Shown here: positions 1-9,036 of the stretch, in pieces
Layout: the number at the start of each line of letters is the position of its first letter
Position numbering within the stretch: the first letter of the stretch is position 1
Assembly: GCF_016863315.1 (NCBI RefSeq)
Contig: NZ_BOOQ01000026.1
Location: forward strand, 1-64,000
DNA length: 64,000 nucleotides
Origin: Planotetraspora silvatica
GTDB taxonomy: Bacteria; Actinomycetota; Actinomycetes; Streptosporangiales; Streptosporangiaceae
Direction of reading: 5' to 3'
The notes under the pieces: generated by a model
The model's database searches: none
The model's input: only the letters and a program-made list of their open reading frames with translations
Told to the model about the DNA's origin: nothing
Made by a program: the position numbers and the translations under genes

Positions 1-7
1 AGTCCCG

Positions 8-34
8 CTGGACCGAGGTGTGACCTCGGTCCAG
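8..34. terminator. Perfect 11-bp stem-loop
   Basis: Arms 8-18 and 24-34 are perfect inverted repeats (CTGGACCGAGG and its complement) around a 5-nt TGTGA loop. There is no T-tract, so it is a terminator-like hairpin of the kind common in high-GC actinobacteria. It lies beyond the larger hairpin at 52-95 and may belong to a gene left of the window. Confidence 0.5.
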
Positions 35-51
35 AGCGTCACGGAGTGAGA

Positions 52-95
52 AACGGCTCCGGTCCGGGTCCATCGGGACCCGGGCCGGAGCCGTT
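52..95. terminator. 20-bp stem-loop, probable terminator of the adh operon
   Basis: Arms 52-71 and 76-95 pair over 20 positions with one T-G wobble (63/84) and a 4-nt ATCG loop. It sits 47 bp past the stop of the leftward alcohol dehydrogenase and would terminate that operon. A gene entering from the left could use it as well. Confidence 0.65.
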
Positions 96-142
96 CTCAT
101 CGCTGCCGTGGGACGCGCCGGACGCCGGCACGTCGTACGGAC

Positions 143-1228
143 TCAGTCGAACATGACGATCTGGCGGAGCACCTCACCGCTCTTGAGCGCCGCGACGGCG
201 TCGTTGAGGTCGGCCAGCCGAATTCGCGAGCTGATCATGCTCTCGAGATCGAGCTTGCCTGCCTTGTAGAGGTTCGCGAAGAACGGGAAGTCCCTGCGGA
301 CGTCCGCGCCGCCGTACAGGGAGCTGAGGAGGTTCTTGCCCTCGAACAGCAGCCCGAAGGCGGTCAGCGGCACCTGGTCGTCCATCGCCCCCGCGCCCAC
401 GACGATGACGTCGCCGCCGCGCCGCGTGGCCTGCCAGGCGGTCATGATCGCGGCGGACTTGCCGACGACCTCGAAGCCGTAGTCGAAGCCCTGGCCGCCG
501 GTGAGCGTGCCGATCGCGTCCATGAGCTGATCGGGCGTGCACGCGTGCGTCGCGCCGACCTTCTTGGCCAGCTCGTGCTTCGACTCGAGCGGGTCGATGG
601 CGAGGATCGTCGTCGCCCCCGACACCCGGGCTCCCTGGATCACCGACAGGCCCACGCCGCCGCAGCCGACGACCGCGACCGTCGAGCCCGGCCGTACCTT
701 CGCCGTGTTGATGACGGCGCCGACGCCCGTGGTGATGCCGCAGCCGATGAGCGCGGCGGCCTCGTAGGGGACCTCCGGGTCCACCTTGATGGCGCCCTGC
801 CACGGGACGACGATCTCCTCGGCCCAGGTGCCGCAGCCCGCCATGCCGAACGCGGGCGTCTGGCCGCCGTAGAGGAAGCGGGCCTCCATGAAGCTCTTCA
901 TGACGTAGGTCGTGCAGAGATTGGGCTGGCCGACGATGCAGTTGGGGCAGTCCCCGCAGGCCGGAGTCCAGTTGATGATGACGTGGTCCCCTGGCTGGAC
1001 GGAGGTCACGTGGTCCCCGACCTCGACGACCTCGCCCGCGCCCTCGTGGCCGGGGATCACCGGCAGCGGCATGGGCAGGACGCCTGTCAGGACGGAGAGG
1101 TCGGAGTGGCAGACACCCGTGGCCTTGATCTTCACTCGCACGTCGGACGGGCCGACGGGCGTGAGGGTGAAGTCGTCGCGGATGTCGAGTTTGTCGTCGC
1201 CGACCGCGTGCAAGAGAGCGCCGCGCAT
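143..1228 (-). CDS. Zinc-dependent MDR-family alcohol dehydrogenase
   Basis: NAD(P)-dependent medium-chain dehydrogenase, 361 aa. The catalytic zinc site is seen as C40 in ATGVCHSD and the H61-E62 pair in GHEGAGEVVEVG. The structural zinc loop has C91, C94, C97 and C105 (CGDCPNC...C). A Rossmann motif GCGGVG lies near residue 190. The ATG at 1228 is chosen because AGGAGG is centred about 8 bases upstream and the protein begins at the normal GroES-like N-terminus; the longer in-frame reading has no family similarity. It is the last gene after ferredoxin and the PPOX protein, all leftward, behind a KstR-like operator at 2112. The natural substrate is unknown. In a steroid regulon a hydroxylated side chain or similar alcohol is plausible, but that is inference. 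Confidence 0.85.
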   Translation of the reverse strand: MRGALLHAVGDDKLDIRDDFTLTPVGPSDVRVKIKATGVCHSDLSVLTGVLPMPLPVIPGHEGAGEVVEVGDHVTSVQPGDHVIINWTPACGDCPNCIVGQPNLCTTYVMKSFMEARFLYGGQTPAFGMAGCGTWAEEIVVPWQGAIKVDPEVPYEAAALIGCGITTGVGAVINTAKVRPGSTVAVVGCGGVGLSVIQGARVSGATTILAIDPLESKHELAKKVGATHACTPDQLMDAIGTLTGGQGFDYGFEVVGKSAAIMTAWQATRRGGDVIVVGAGAMDDQVPLTAFGLLFEGKNLLSSLYGGADVRRDFPFFANLYKAGKLDLESMISSRIRLADLNDAVAALKSGEVLRQIVMFD

Positions 1229-1278
1229 TGGACCTCCTGGGGGGTTACTCGTCTTCGAGTTATGAGTCTTCGAGCGAC

Positions 1279-1473
1279 TTATGAGCCTTCGAGGGACAAG
1301 GCGGCCTTGGGGCACGACCGGACCGCGTGCCGCACCCGGTCCAGCATCTCGGCGGGGGGCTCCGGCAGCAGGACGTGCAACTGGTCGTCGTCGTCGACCT
1401 CGAACACCTCGGGCGCGAGGCCCATGCAAACGGCGTTCGCTTCGCAGATCAGATAGTCGACCTTGACCTTCAT
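1279..1473 (-). CDS. 3Fe-4S ferredoxin, P450 redox partner type
   Basis: A 64-aa ferredoxin. C10 and C16 (CEANAVC) and C54 followed by proline give the three-cysteine pattern of actinobacterial [3Fe-4S] ferredoxins; the position of the fourth cluster ligand is asparagine. The rest is acidic, as expected for docking to a P450. The ATG at 1473 follows a GGAGA ribosome binding site. These small ferredoxins normally deliver electrons to cytochromes P450; the nearest candidate is the P450 at 9037, which also has a KstR-like operator. The last codons and spacer carry a small tandem duplication (CTCGAAGRCTCATAA, three imperfect copies over about 1250-1292), so the end of the gene looks locally duplicated. 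Confidence 0.88.
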   Translation of the reverse strand: MKVKVDYLICEANAVCMGLAPEVFEVDDDDQLHVLLPEPPAEMLDRVRHAVRSCPKAALSLEGS

Positions 1474-1571
1474 GTCCGGCTCTCCTTCGCACGGTGGCTC
1501 GTCCGCACTCTCAATCCGGCGGCCGGGATCGTGTCGTTCCACCGACCTCCCGCCGACCGGTGAGGTCGCGC

Positions 1572-3156
<1,585 letters not shown>

Positions 3157-4218
3157 TCAGGCGTGAGCGCGCTCGCACCCGCACTCGCCGGTGATCCGCA
3201 CCTGCTGGCTCCCCGCGTCGCGGAAGACGCCGGACCCGGGAGTGGTCCGCGAAAGGGCGTCGGCCGCGAGGATCACCGCGGCCGCGGTGTAGCCCGATCG
3301 CTCGTGCGGGAAGTGCTTGCCGTTCACGAACTGCCAGCCGGTCCAGTAGGACCCGTCCTCGTGCCGCAGATGCTGCATGTCCGCGAACACCGTCAGCGCC
3401 CGCTCGTCGTCCCCGAGCGCGTCGAGGGTCATGACCAGCTCGCACGACTCGGCCCCGGTGACCCACGGCTGATCGGACACGCAGCGCGCGCCGAGTCCGG
3501 GGACCACGAAGGTGTCCCACTCCAGATCGAGCCGCTGGACCGCCTGTGGGCCCCGTACGGCGCCACCCAGGATCGGGTAGTACCAGTCCATCGAGAAGCG
3601 GCTCTTGTCCGCGAACGCCTCGGGGTGCGCCGTCAGCACGTGCGCCAGCCGGTCGGCCGCCAACTCCCAGTCGGGTTGCGGATCGCCCAGCCGTTCCGCG
3701 AGCAGCACGCCGCAGCGCAGTCCCTGGTGGATGGACGAGGAGCCGGTGAGCAGGGCGTAGGGGGCGGGCTCGCCGGCGGTGTCCCGCTCCCACACGATCT
3801 CGCCCCGGGTGGTCTGGAGGTCGACGACGAAGTCGAGGGCCTTGGTGACCACGGGCCACATCGACCGGGCGAATTCCATGTCGCCCGTCACGAGGAGGTC
3901 GTGCCAGACGCCCACGGCGACGTAGGCGGCGTGGTTGGACTCCCCGCCCGTCTCGGCGGCCTCTCCGCCGACGAGCTTCATCGGCCAGGAGCCGTCGGGA
4001 CGCTGGTGCCGTACGAGCCAGTCGTAGCCCCTGCGCGCCTCGTCGTGGAGCCCGGCCACGGTGAGGGCCATCAGACACTCGATGTGGTTCCAGGCGTCGA
4101 CGTGACCCTCAGGCCAGGGGATGCCGCCGGTGGCGTCCTGGACCGCGGCGATGCTCCGCGCCGTCTGGACCACCTGCTCGGCGGTGATGACCCCCGGGAC
4201 GGACGGCGCCGCCGTCAT
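3157..4218 (-). CDS. (alpha/alpha)-barrel terpene cyclase/prenyltransferase-like protein in a glycan gene cluster
   Basis: 353 aa, mostly helical, with repeated helical hairpins such as DAWNHIECLMALTVAGL, RGYDWLVRHQRPDGSW, ESCELVMTLDALGDD and HEDGSYWTGWQF. The QRPDGSW-type repeats are shared by squalene cyclase and prenyltransferase-like toroids and by six-hairpin glycosidases. I do not see a decisive DxDD catalytic motif, so the activity is open. The C-terminal tail has a CGCE pair. The start ATG overlaps the stop of the upstream methyltransferase by ATGA, so the two are translationally coupled in a leftward operon. A role in building or trimming a polysaccharide or lipid-linked glycan is inferred only from the neighbours. 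Confidence 0.6.
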   Translation of the reverse strand: MTAAPSVPGVITAEQVVQTARSIAAVQDATGGIPWPEGHVDAWNHIECLMALTVAGLHDEARRGYDWLVRHQRPDGSWPMKLVGGEAAETGGESNHAAYVAVGVWHDLLVTGDMEFARSMWPVVTKALDFVVDLQTTRGEIVWERDTAGEPAPYALLTGSSSIHQGLRCGVLLAERLGDPQPDWELAADRLAHVLTAHPEAFADKSRFSMDWYYPILGGAVRGPQAVQRLDLEWDTFVVPGLGARCVSDQPWVTGAESCELVMTLDALGDDERALTVFADMQHLRHEDGSYWTGWQFVNGKHFPHERSGYTAAAVILAADALSRTTPGSGVFRDAGSQQVRITGECGCERAHA

Positions 4219-4937
4219 GCGGGCTTCCGGACGTAGACCACCACACTCTTCCCGATCAGAGGGTTGAGCACGGCTTCCGCGATCCGGGTGGCGGCGGGGC
4301 GCTTCATGATGTCCCACACCAGGAGTTCGTGGTACGCCTTGGCCAGCGGGTGGCCGTCGTTGTTCACGCCGACCGCGCATTTGATCCACCAGTACGGCGA
4401 ATGCAGCCCGTGGGCGTGATGGTGCGGTCCGACCTCGAGGCCGGAGGACTTCAGCTTGGCCTGGAGCTCCGCCAACGTATAAATCCGGATATGTCCGCCA
4501 GGCGCTGTGTGGTAGTCCTCGGAAAGGGCCCAGCAGATGCGCTCGGGGATGAAGTTCGGGACCGTGATGGCCGCCTGTCCGCCCGGCTTGAGGACCCGGA
4601 CGATCTCTCGCATGGCGGCCATGTCGTCGGGGATGTGCTCGAGGATCTCGGCGGCGATGACGCGGTCGAACGACGCGTCGGGGAACGGCATGCCGAGCGC
4701 GTCGCCGACGACCGTCTCCCCGGTGGCCCCTGCGGGGATCTGCCCTTCCTTGTCCATCGCCGCGAACATCGCGGCCACGCCCTCGAGCTCGGCGGCGTCC
4801 ATGTCGAAGGCGACCACGTCCGCGCCCCTGCGCAGCACCTCGAAGGCATGCCGGCCCGCGCCGGCGCCGAGATCGAGAACGCGGTCACCCGGTCCGACGG
4901 GCAGCCGATCGAAGTCGACGGTCAGCACTCGCGCCAC
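4215..4937 (-). CDS. Class I SAM-dependent methyltransferase (Methyltransf_11)
   Basis: 240 aa. SAM motif I is VLDLGAGAGRHAFEVLRRGA near residue 20, then VVAFDMD as the acidic strand 2, a FPDASFDRVIAAEILEHIPD post-I region, and VLKPGGQAAITVPN as motif III. The GTG start at 4937 has GAAAGG just upstream. The stop overlaps the next gene's ATG (4216-4218). It lies between the GT4 gene and the barrel protein, and a methyltransferase acting on a glycan or lipid glycoside is likely. The promoter side carries an 18-bp-spaced direct repeat (4941-4972). Confidence 0.85.
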   Translation of the reverse strand: MARVLTVDFDRLPVGPGDRVLDLGAGAGRHAFEVLRRGADVVAFDMDAAELEGVAAMFAAMDKEGQIPAGATGETVVGDALGMPFPDASFDRVIAAEILEHIPDDMAAMREIVRVLKPGGQAAITVPNFIPERICWALSEDYHTAPGGHIRIYTLAELQAKLKSSGLEVGPHHHAHGLHSPYWWIKCAVGVNNDGHPLAKAYHELLVWDIMKRPAATRIAEAVLNPLIGKSVVVYVRKPA

Positions 4938-4940
4938 CTT

Positions 4941-4972
4941 TCGTATCGCAATGTCGTCTCGTATCGCAATGT
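4941..4972. repeat. Direct repeat TCGTATCGCAATGT, two copies 18 bp apart
   Basis: Identical 14-mers occupy 4941-4954 and 4959-4972, immediately upstream of the GTG start at 4937. Read on the minus strand the unit is ACATTGCGATACGA. It is either a tandem operator for the leftward methyltransferase gene or a local duplication of the leader. TCGTATCGCAATG itself is not palindromic. Confidence 0.6.
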
Positions 4973-5026
4973 TTTAGGCCGCCGCACGGCAGGGCCCCAT
5001 GTTCAGCGGCCCGGTGGGGCCGGAGG

Positions 5027-6271
5027 TCAACTGGTGCGACCCGCGCGCGCTGCGATGGCCTCGCGGTAGGCCTCGACCGTGCGCTGGGCGACGACGGGCC
5101 AGGCGTAGCGCTCCATGGCCCGGTCGTAACCCTTGCGGCCCACGGCCTCGCGCTCCTCAGGGGAGTCCAGAAGGCGGCGCAGGACCGCGGCCAGTTCCTC
5201 GGGGTCGCCCGGCTCGACCTGGATCGCGGCGTCGCCGACGACCTCGGGGAGGGCGCCCGTCCTGGAGGCGACCAGCGGGGTGCCGGAGGCCATGTGCTCG
5301 ACGGCGGGCAGTGAGAAGCCCTCGTACAGCGAGGGGACGACCGACACCTCCGAGGTGGCGATCAGCTCGGCGAGCGCCTCGTCCGAGATGCCGTGGACGA
5401 ACGTGACGTGCTCACCCAGCGAGAGCTCGGAGACGAGCTTCTCCGTCGGTCCGCCGGGCGTCGGCTTGCTCACCACGGTGAGGTGGACGTCGCGCTCGGT
5501 GGCGAGCTTGGCGGTCGCCCGCAGCAGCGTCGCGACGCCCTTCATCGGGGAATCGGCGCTGGCCACGGCCACGATCGAGCCCGGTCGTTTGGGCAACTCC
5601 GGCCGGGGGTGGAAGAAGCGGGTGTCGACGCCGAGCGGGATCAGCCGCATGTTGGCCTCGGGAACGCCGAAGTCGCGGTGGATGTCGGCCAGCGACGACT
5701 CGCTGACGGTCAGAATCGGGCTCAGCCGCGGGGCGACGATGCTCTGCATGCGCACGAACCCATACCAGCGGCGCATGGAGAGCTTCTTCCAGCCCTTCGC
5801 GGCCTTGAGCTCGATCCGCCGGTCGACGCTGATGGGGTGGTGGATCGTGCCGACGACCGGGAAGAACTTCTTGATCCCGAGCACGCCGTACCCGAGGGTC
5901 TGGTTGTCCTGGACCACGTCGAAGTCGCCCTGGCGCTTCTCCAGCTCGCGGCGCGCGCGAAGGCTGAAGGTCAGCGGCTCGGGGAAGCCGGCCGTCCACA
6001 TGGTGGCGACCTCCAGCACGTCGATCCAGTCGCGGTACTCGCGCAGCTTCGGCGTGCGGAACGGGTCGTCGTCGTTGTAGAGGTCCAGGCTGGGGACCTT
6101 GTTGAGGATCACGCCCTCGTCCAGCTCGGGGTACGGCTGGCCGGAGAAGACCTCGACGTGGTGGCCGAGGGCGACCAGTTCGCGGCTGATGTGGCGCAGG
6201 TACACCCCCTGGCCGCCGCAGGTGGGCTTGCTGCGATAGGACAGCAGCGCGACTCGCAGCCGTTCCGCCAA
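5027..6271 (-). CDS. GT4-family glycosyltransferase
   Basis: 414 aa, GT-B fold. The N-terminal domain starts RVALLSYRSKPTCGGQGVYL with the glycine-rich acceptor loop. The C-terminal domain has the retaining GT4 signature EGFSLPAVE (E-x7-E) followed by MASGTPLVASRTGALPEV. The TTG at 6271 is chosen because an AGAGGTG ribosome binding site precedes it by five bases and it leaves the expected N-terminus; the longer reading from the upstream ATG adds an unrelated 18-residue tail. The gene is leftward ahead of the methyltransferase and barrel protein, and divergent from gmd, which also uses TTG. Likely transfers a nucleotide-activated sugar to a glycan or lipid. Donor and acceptor are unknown. Confidence 0.85.
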   Translation of the reverse strand: MAERLRVALLSYRSKPTCGGQGVYLRHISRELVALGHHVEVFSGQPYPELDEGVILNKVPSLDLYNDDDPFRTPKLREYRDWIDVLEVATMWTAGFPEPLTFSLRARRELEKRQGDFDVVQDNQTLGYGVLGIKKFFPVVGTIHHPISVDRRIELKAAKGWKKLSMRRWYGFVRMQSIVAPRLSPILTVSESSLADIHRDFGVPEANMRLIPLGVDTRFFHPRPELPKRPGSIVAVASADSPMKGVATLLRATAKLATERDVHLTVVSKPTPGGPTEKLVSELSLGEHVTFVHGISDEALAELIATSEVSVVPSLYEGFSLPAVEHMASGTPLVASRTGALPEVVGDAAIQVEPGDPEELAAVLRRLLDSPEEREAVGRKGYDRAMERYAWPVVAQRTVEAYREAIAARAGRTS

Positions 6272-6419
6272 GGGGCACCTCTTTCCCGCTGTGCCCTCTA
6301 GGGGGCTGGCACCGAACCCTACCATTTGACCTTTGATGGGACAGCTGGGGTGGAATTGTTCCTCGCGTTGCCCGCACCACGCCGGAACTGCGAAGTTAGC
6401 TTACCCGAACGAGATTCGG

Positions 6420-6433
6420 TGTAACACGTTCTA
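6420..6433. promoter_or_regulatory. KstR-like operator between the glycosyltransferase and gmd
   Basis: TGTAACACGTTCTA matches TNNAACNNGTTNNA and is nearly identical to the thiolase site at 19687. It lies about 150 bp from the GT4 start and 100 bp from the gmd start. Its presence in front of sugar genes is unexpected; see findings. Confidence 0.55.
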
Positions 6434-6531
6434 TCTAACGGCGGGCGACGATGGCATCCTGAGGCAGGCAGGGCGGTACATTCGCCTCGTATAGCTCTCA
6501 TCGGGCTGGTCGGGCACAGCGAGGAGGACCG

Positions 6532-7557
6532 TTGGCCAAGCGCGCGCTTGTTACCGGCATCACCGGTCAGGACGGCTCTTATCTCGCCGAGCACCTGCTC
6601 AGTGAGGGCTACGAGGTCTGGGGTCTCGTCCGCGGCCAGGCCAACCCCCGTGTGTCGCGCGTACGGAAGCTCCTGCAGGATGTGCAACTCGTCCGGGGGG
6701 ACCTGCTCGACCAGGGCTCGCTGATCTCGGCCGTCGAGAAGGTGCAGCCCGACGAGGTCTACAACCTGGGCGCGATCTCGTTCGTCCCGATGTCATGGGA
6801 GCAGGCGGAGCTCACGGCCGAGGTGACCGGCATGGGAGTGCTCCGGATGCTGGAGGCCATCCGGGTGTGTTCCGGGATCACCGGGTCACGGGGCTCGGCT
6901 GCTGACCAGATCCGCTTTTATCAGGCTTCGTCGTCTGAAATGTTCGGGCAGGTCAGGGAGACGCCGCAGACCGAGAGCACACCCTTCCACCCCCGCTCCC
7001 CGTACGGCGTCGCCAAGACGTACGGGCACTTCCTGACACAGAACTACCGGGAGTCGTACGGGATGTTCGCCGTGTCGGGCATCCTCTTCAACCACGAGTC
7101 GCCGCGCCGTGGCGCCGAGTTCGTCACCCGGAAGGTGACGCTCGGAGTGGCGCGGATCAAGCTCGGCCTCGCCACCGAGCTGCGCCTGGGCAACCTGGAG
7201 GCGCGGCGCGACTGGGGATACGCGGGGGACTACGCCCGTGCCATGCATCTGATGCTGACCGCGGCCGAACCCGAGGACTACGTGATCGGCACCGGGCGGA
7301 CGAGGTCCGTACGGGAGCTGGTGGAGGCCGCGTTCACGGCCGCCGGGCTGGACTGGGAGCAGCACGTCGTCTGCGACCAGACCCTGCACCGGCCGGCGGA
7401 GGTCGACCTGCTGTGCGCGGATCCCAAGAAGGCCAGGACCCAGCTCGGCTGGGAACCGACGGTGTCGTTCGAAGAGCTCGTCACGATGATGGTCGAGGCC
7501 GATCTCCAACTCCTGGCGGACGGCCACGACCCCGATCACGACTCCTCCTGGCCCTGA
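6532..7557 (+). CDS. gmd: GDP-mannose 4,6-dehydratase
   Basis: Extended SDR of 341 aa that converts GDP-D-mannose to GDP-4-keto-6-deoxy-D-mannose, precursor of GDP-L-fucose, GDP-D-rhamnose and related sugars. Seen: TGITGQDGSYLAEHLL as the NADP-binding loop, YQASSSEMFGQ with the catalytic Ser/Glu segment, SPYGVAKTYGH with the Tyr-x3-Lys pair, and NHESPRRGAEFVTRK for nucleotide-sugar binding. A short Gly/Ser insertion before the YQASSSE strand is not usual. The TTG start at 6532 follows GAGGAGG. It is divergent from the GT4 gene, suggesting a 6-deoxyhexose in the product of this cluster. The stop is followed after 17 bp by repeat array B. Confidence 0.9.
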   Translation: MAKRALVTGITGQDGSYLAEHLLSEGYEVWGLVRGQANPRVSRVRKLLQDVQLVRGDLLDQGSLISAVEKVQPDEVYNLGAISFVPMSWEQAELTAEVTGMGVLRMLEAIRVCSGITGSRGSAADQIRFYQASSSEMFGQVRETPQTESTPFHPRSPYGVAKTYGHFLTQNYRESYGMFAVSGILFNHESPRRGAEFVTRKVTLGVARIKLGLATELRLGNLEARRDWGYAGDYARAMHLMLTAAEPEDYVIGTGRTRSVRELVEAAFTAAGLDWEQHVVCDQTLHRPAEVDLLCADPKKARTQLGWEPTVSFEELVTMMVEADLQLLADGHDPDHDSSWP

Positions 7558-7573
7558 CCCCCCCTTTTCGGGC

Positions 7574-7770
7574 GTGATCATGCACAGGTTCGGTGATGTG
7601 CTGCACGACCTGCGCGTTTCTTGGGCGTGATCATGCACGGGTTCGGCGGCTTGCCGTACGAGCTGGGCTTTTCCCGGTCGTGATCATGCGCAGATTCGGA
7701 GAAACACCCTCCCAGCTGGGAAAACCTATTTCGTGATCATGCACTCGCGGACCACCGGCCTCGCTGGGCG
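7574..7770 (+). repeat. 53-bp phased repeat array B, rightward, four units
   Basis: Units start at 7574, 7627, 7680 and 7733, exactly 53 bp apart, each with GTGATCATGC. The first reads GTGATCATGCACAGGTTCGG. Downstream of gmd and co-directional with it, ending at the 3' end of the convergent gene at 7771. Together with array C it brackets that gene in facing orientation. Confidence 0.9.
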
Positions 7771-8739
7771 TCACGCGGCATAACGGCGATGCCTTGCCTC
7801 GCGGTCGCGCAACATGCGCAGCTGCGTGAGGACGAACGTCATCTGCTCCCTGGATGGCCGCCACCCTCTGGAGAGGAGTTTCCCGGCCAAATCCTCCAGA
7901 TACTCGGCGGGCCGTCCGAGAACATCGGATTTGCGGACGATGACGAGCTTCCAGCCGCACTCCCGAAGCTGAGCGCGCCGCCACGCGTCGTGGGCCCTGT
8001 CCTCGCTGCTGCTGTGATGTCTCGCCCCGTCGTATTCGACGCCGACCAGATGGCTCCGATAGCCCATGTCCACGAACACCTCCGCGCCCGACGGCAGGAT
8101 GACGGGTATCTGCGTCTCAGGCCTCGGCAGCCCGGCGTCGATGATCAGCACACGGGTCCAGCTCTCGCTCGGAGCCTGCGCGCCCGCGTCGCCGAGTTTC
8201 AGGACCTCGCGCAGCCTCTTCGCGTTGCGCTGCCCGGCGAGCGCGAGGGCCCGGTCGTGCAGATGCTCGATCTCGACGCGTCGCCGGAGGAACTGGTCGA
8301 GCGCGGCCACGGCCTCCAGCCGCGGCAGATAGCGCGCGCAGTCGAGAGCCGTACGTTCCTGGGTGGTGATCGTCACGCCGCCCGCGTGCGTGAGGTCCGC
8401 GGCGGCGATCTCGGCCTCGTACCCCCGGCAGCCGGGACGCCGCGGCCGCGTCCTTTCGCCTGCGGCAACCAGGAGTTCCACCGGCCAGTCATGACTTTCT
8501 TTGCCCGGGGGCAGCACGTCGAGGCCCCACAACCACGCGGCCGTGCGGCGGCAGATGATCGCTGTCGGACCGCTCATCGCGGCGATGATCTGCGCTCGTA
8601 CGGCCAGGGCACGCGGATGGTCGCCGGCGTAATAGGCCCCGAGCGCGAGCCGGTGAATCTCGCCCATGGCGACGAGCCTGGTGAGCTCGTCCTTGTCGAT
8701 TCCCCGCGCCCTGGCGGCTGCCGTCGTTATGAGATCCAT
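7771..8739 (-). CDS. AbiEi-like N-terminal domain plus DUF559/Vsr-like endonuclease-fold protein
   Basis: 322 aa. The first 60-70 residues (AAARARGIDKDELTRLV, GEIHRLALGAYY) look like the winged-helix domain of AbiEi antitoxin-type proteins. The C-terminal third (EVFVDMGYRSHLVGVEYDG, then HDAWRRAQLRECGWKLVIV) has the D/E-xD...E-x-D and following Arg/Trp pattern of DUF559, a Vsr-like nuclease fold. Such fusions are very common and multicopy in actinobacteria and lack a proven role. The ATG at 8739 is favoured; in-frame upstream codons would translate repeat DNA. There is no obvious toxin partner. The gene stands alone between two facing arrays of the 53-bp repeat. Confidence 0.6.
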   Translation of the reverse strand: MDLITTAAARARGIDKDELTRLVAMGEIHRLALGAYYAGDHPRALAVRAQIIAAMSGPTAIICRRTAAWLWGLDVLPPGKESHDWPVELLVAAGERTRPRRPGCRGYEAEIAAADLTHAGGVTITTQERTALDCARYLPRLEAVAALDQFLRRRVEIEHLHDRALALAGQRNAKRLREVLKLGDAGAQAPSESWTRVLIIDAGLPRPETQIPVILPSGAEVFVDMGYRSHLVGVEYDGARHHSSSEDRAHDAWRRAQLRECGWKLVIVRKSDVLGRPAEYLEDLAGKLLSRGWRPSREQMTFVLTQLRMLRDREARHRRYAA

Positions 8740-8835
8740 GGCCGCACAGCATGCGGCTTCGCGCGCAAGGCCGTACGCGATTCCGCCTGGCTGTGGATAA
8801 CAAGGCACGCACCGACCCGGGGGCGGGGACGGCGC

Positions 8836-8953
8836 GTGCATGATCACGACGGGTGTCGATGCAGGTGGGCGGGTGTTGCGCCGAATCTGCGCATGATCAC
8901 GAACAGCAAAAGGCCAGTTCGTACGGCATGCCGCCGAAACTGTGCATGATCAC
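8836..8953 (-). repeat. 53-bp phased repeat array C, leftward, three units
   Basis: On the minus strand, unit starts fall at 8953, 8900 and 8847, each 53 bp apart (plus-strand text GTGCATGATCAC, with GCGCATGATCAC in the middle one). Reading leftward, it follows the P450 gene whose stop is at 9037, with a 19-bp tandem repeat in between. Confidence 0.88.
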
Positions 8954-9018
8954 GCCCAAGGGTTGCGCTCACGCCGAAGGGTTGTGCTCACGCCGAAGGG
9001 TTGTGCTCACGCGGAAAG
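8951..9018. repeat. 19-bp tandem repeat, three full copies
   Basis: Copies at 8951-8969, 8970-8988 and 8989-9007 of CACGCCGAAGGGTTGTGCT (the first with two changes), plus a partial fourth. It lies between the P450 stop and repeat array C and shares its CAC end with the last unit of that array, so it may have arisen by slippage there. Confidence 0.85.
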
Positions 9019-9036
9019 CGTCGGCGCCGAGGGGCG

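Noticed and set aside
8740-8847. Upstream extension of the DUF559 gene to 8847
   Set aside because: The first residues (MIMHAPS) would be repeat-derived and the added segment is not part of the AbiEi-like domain.
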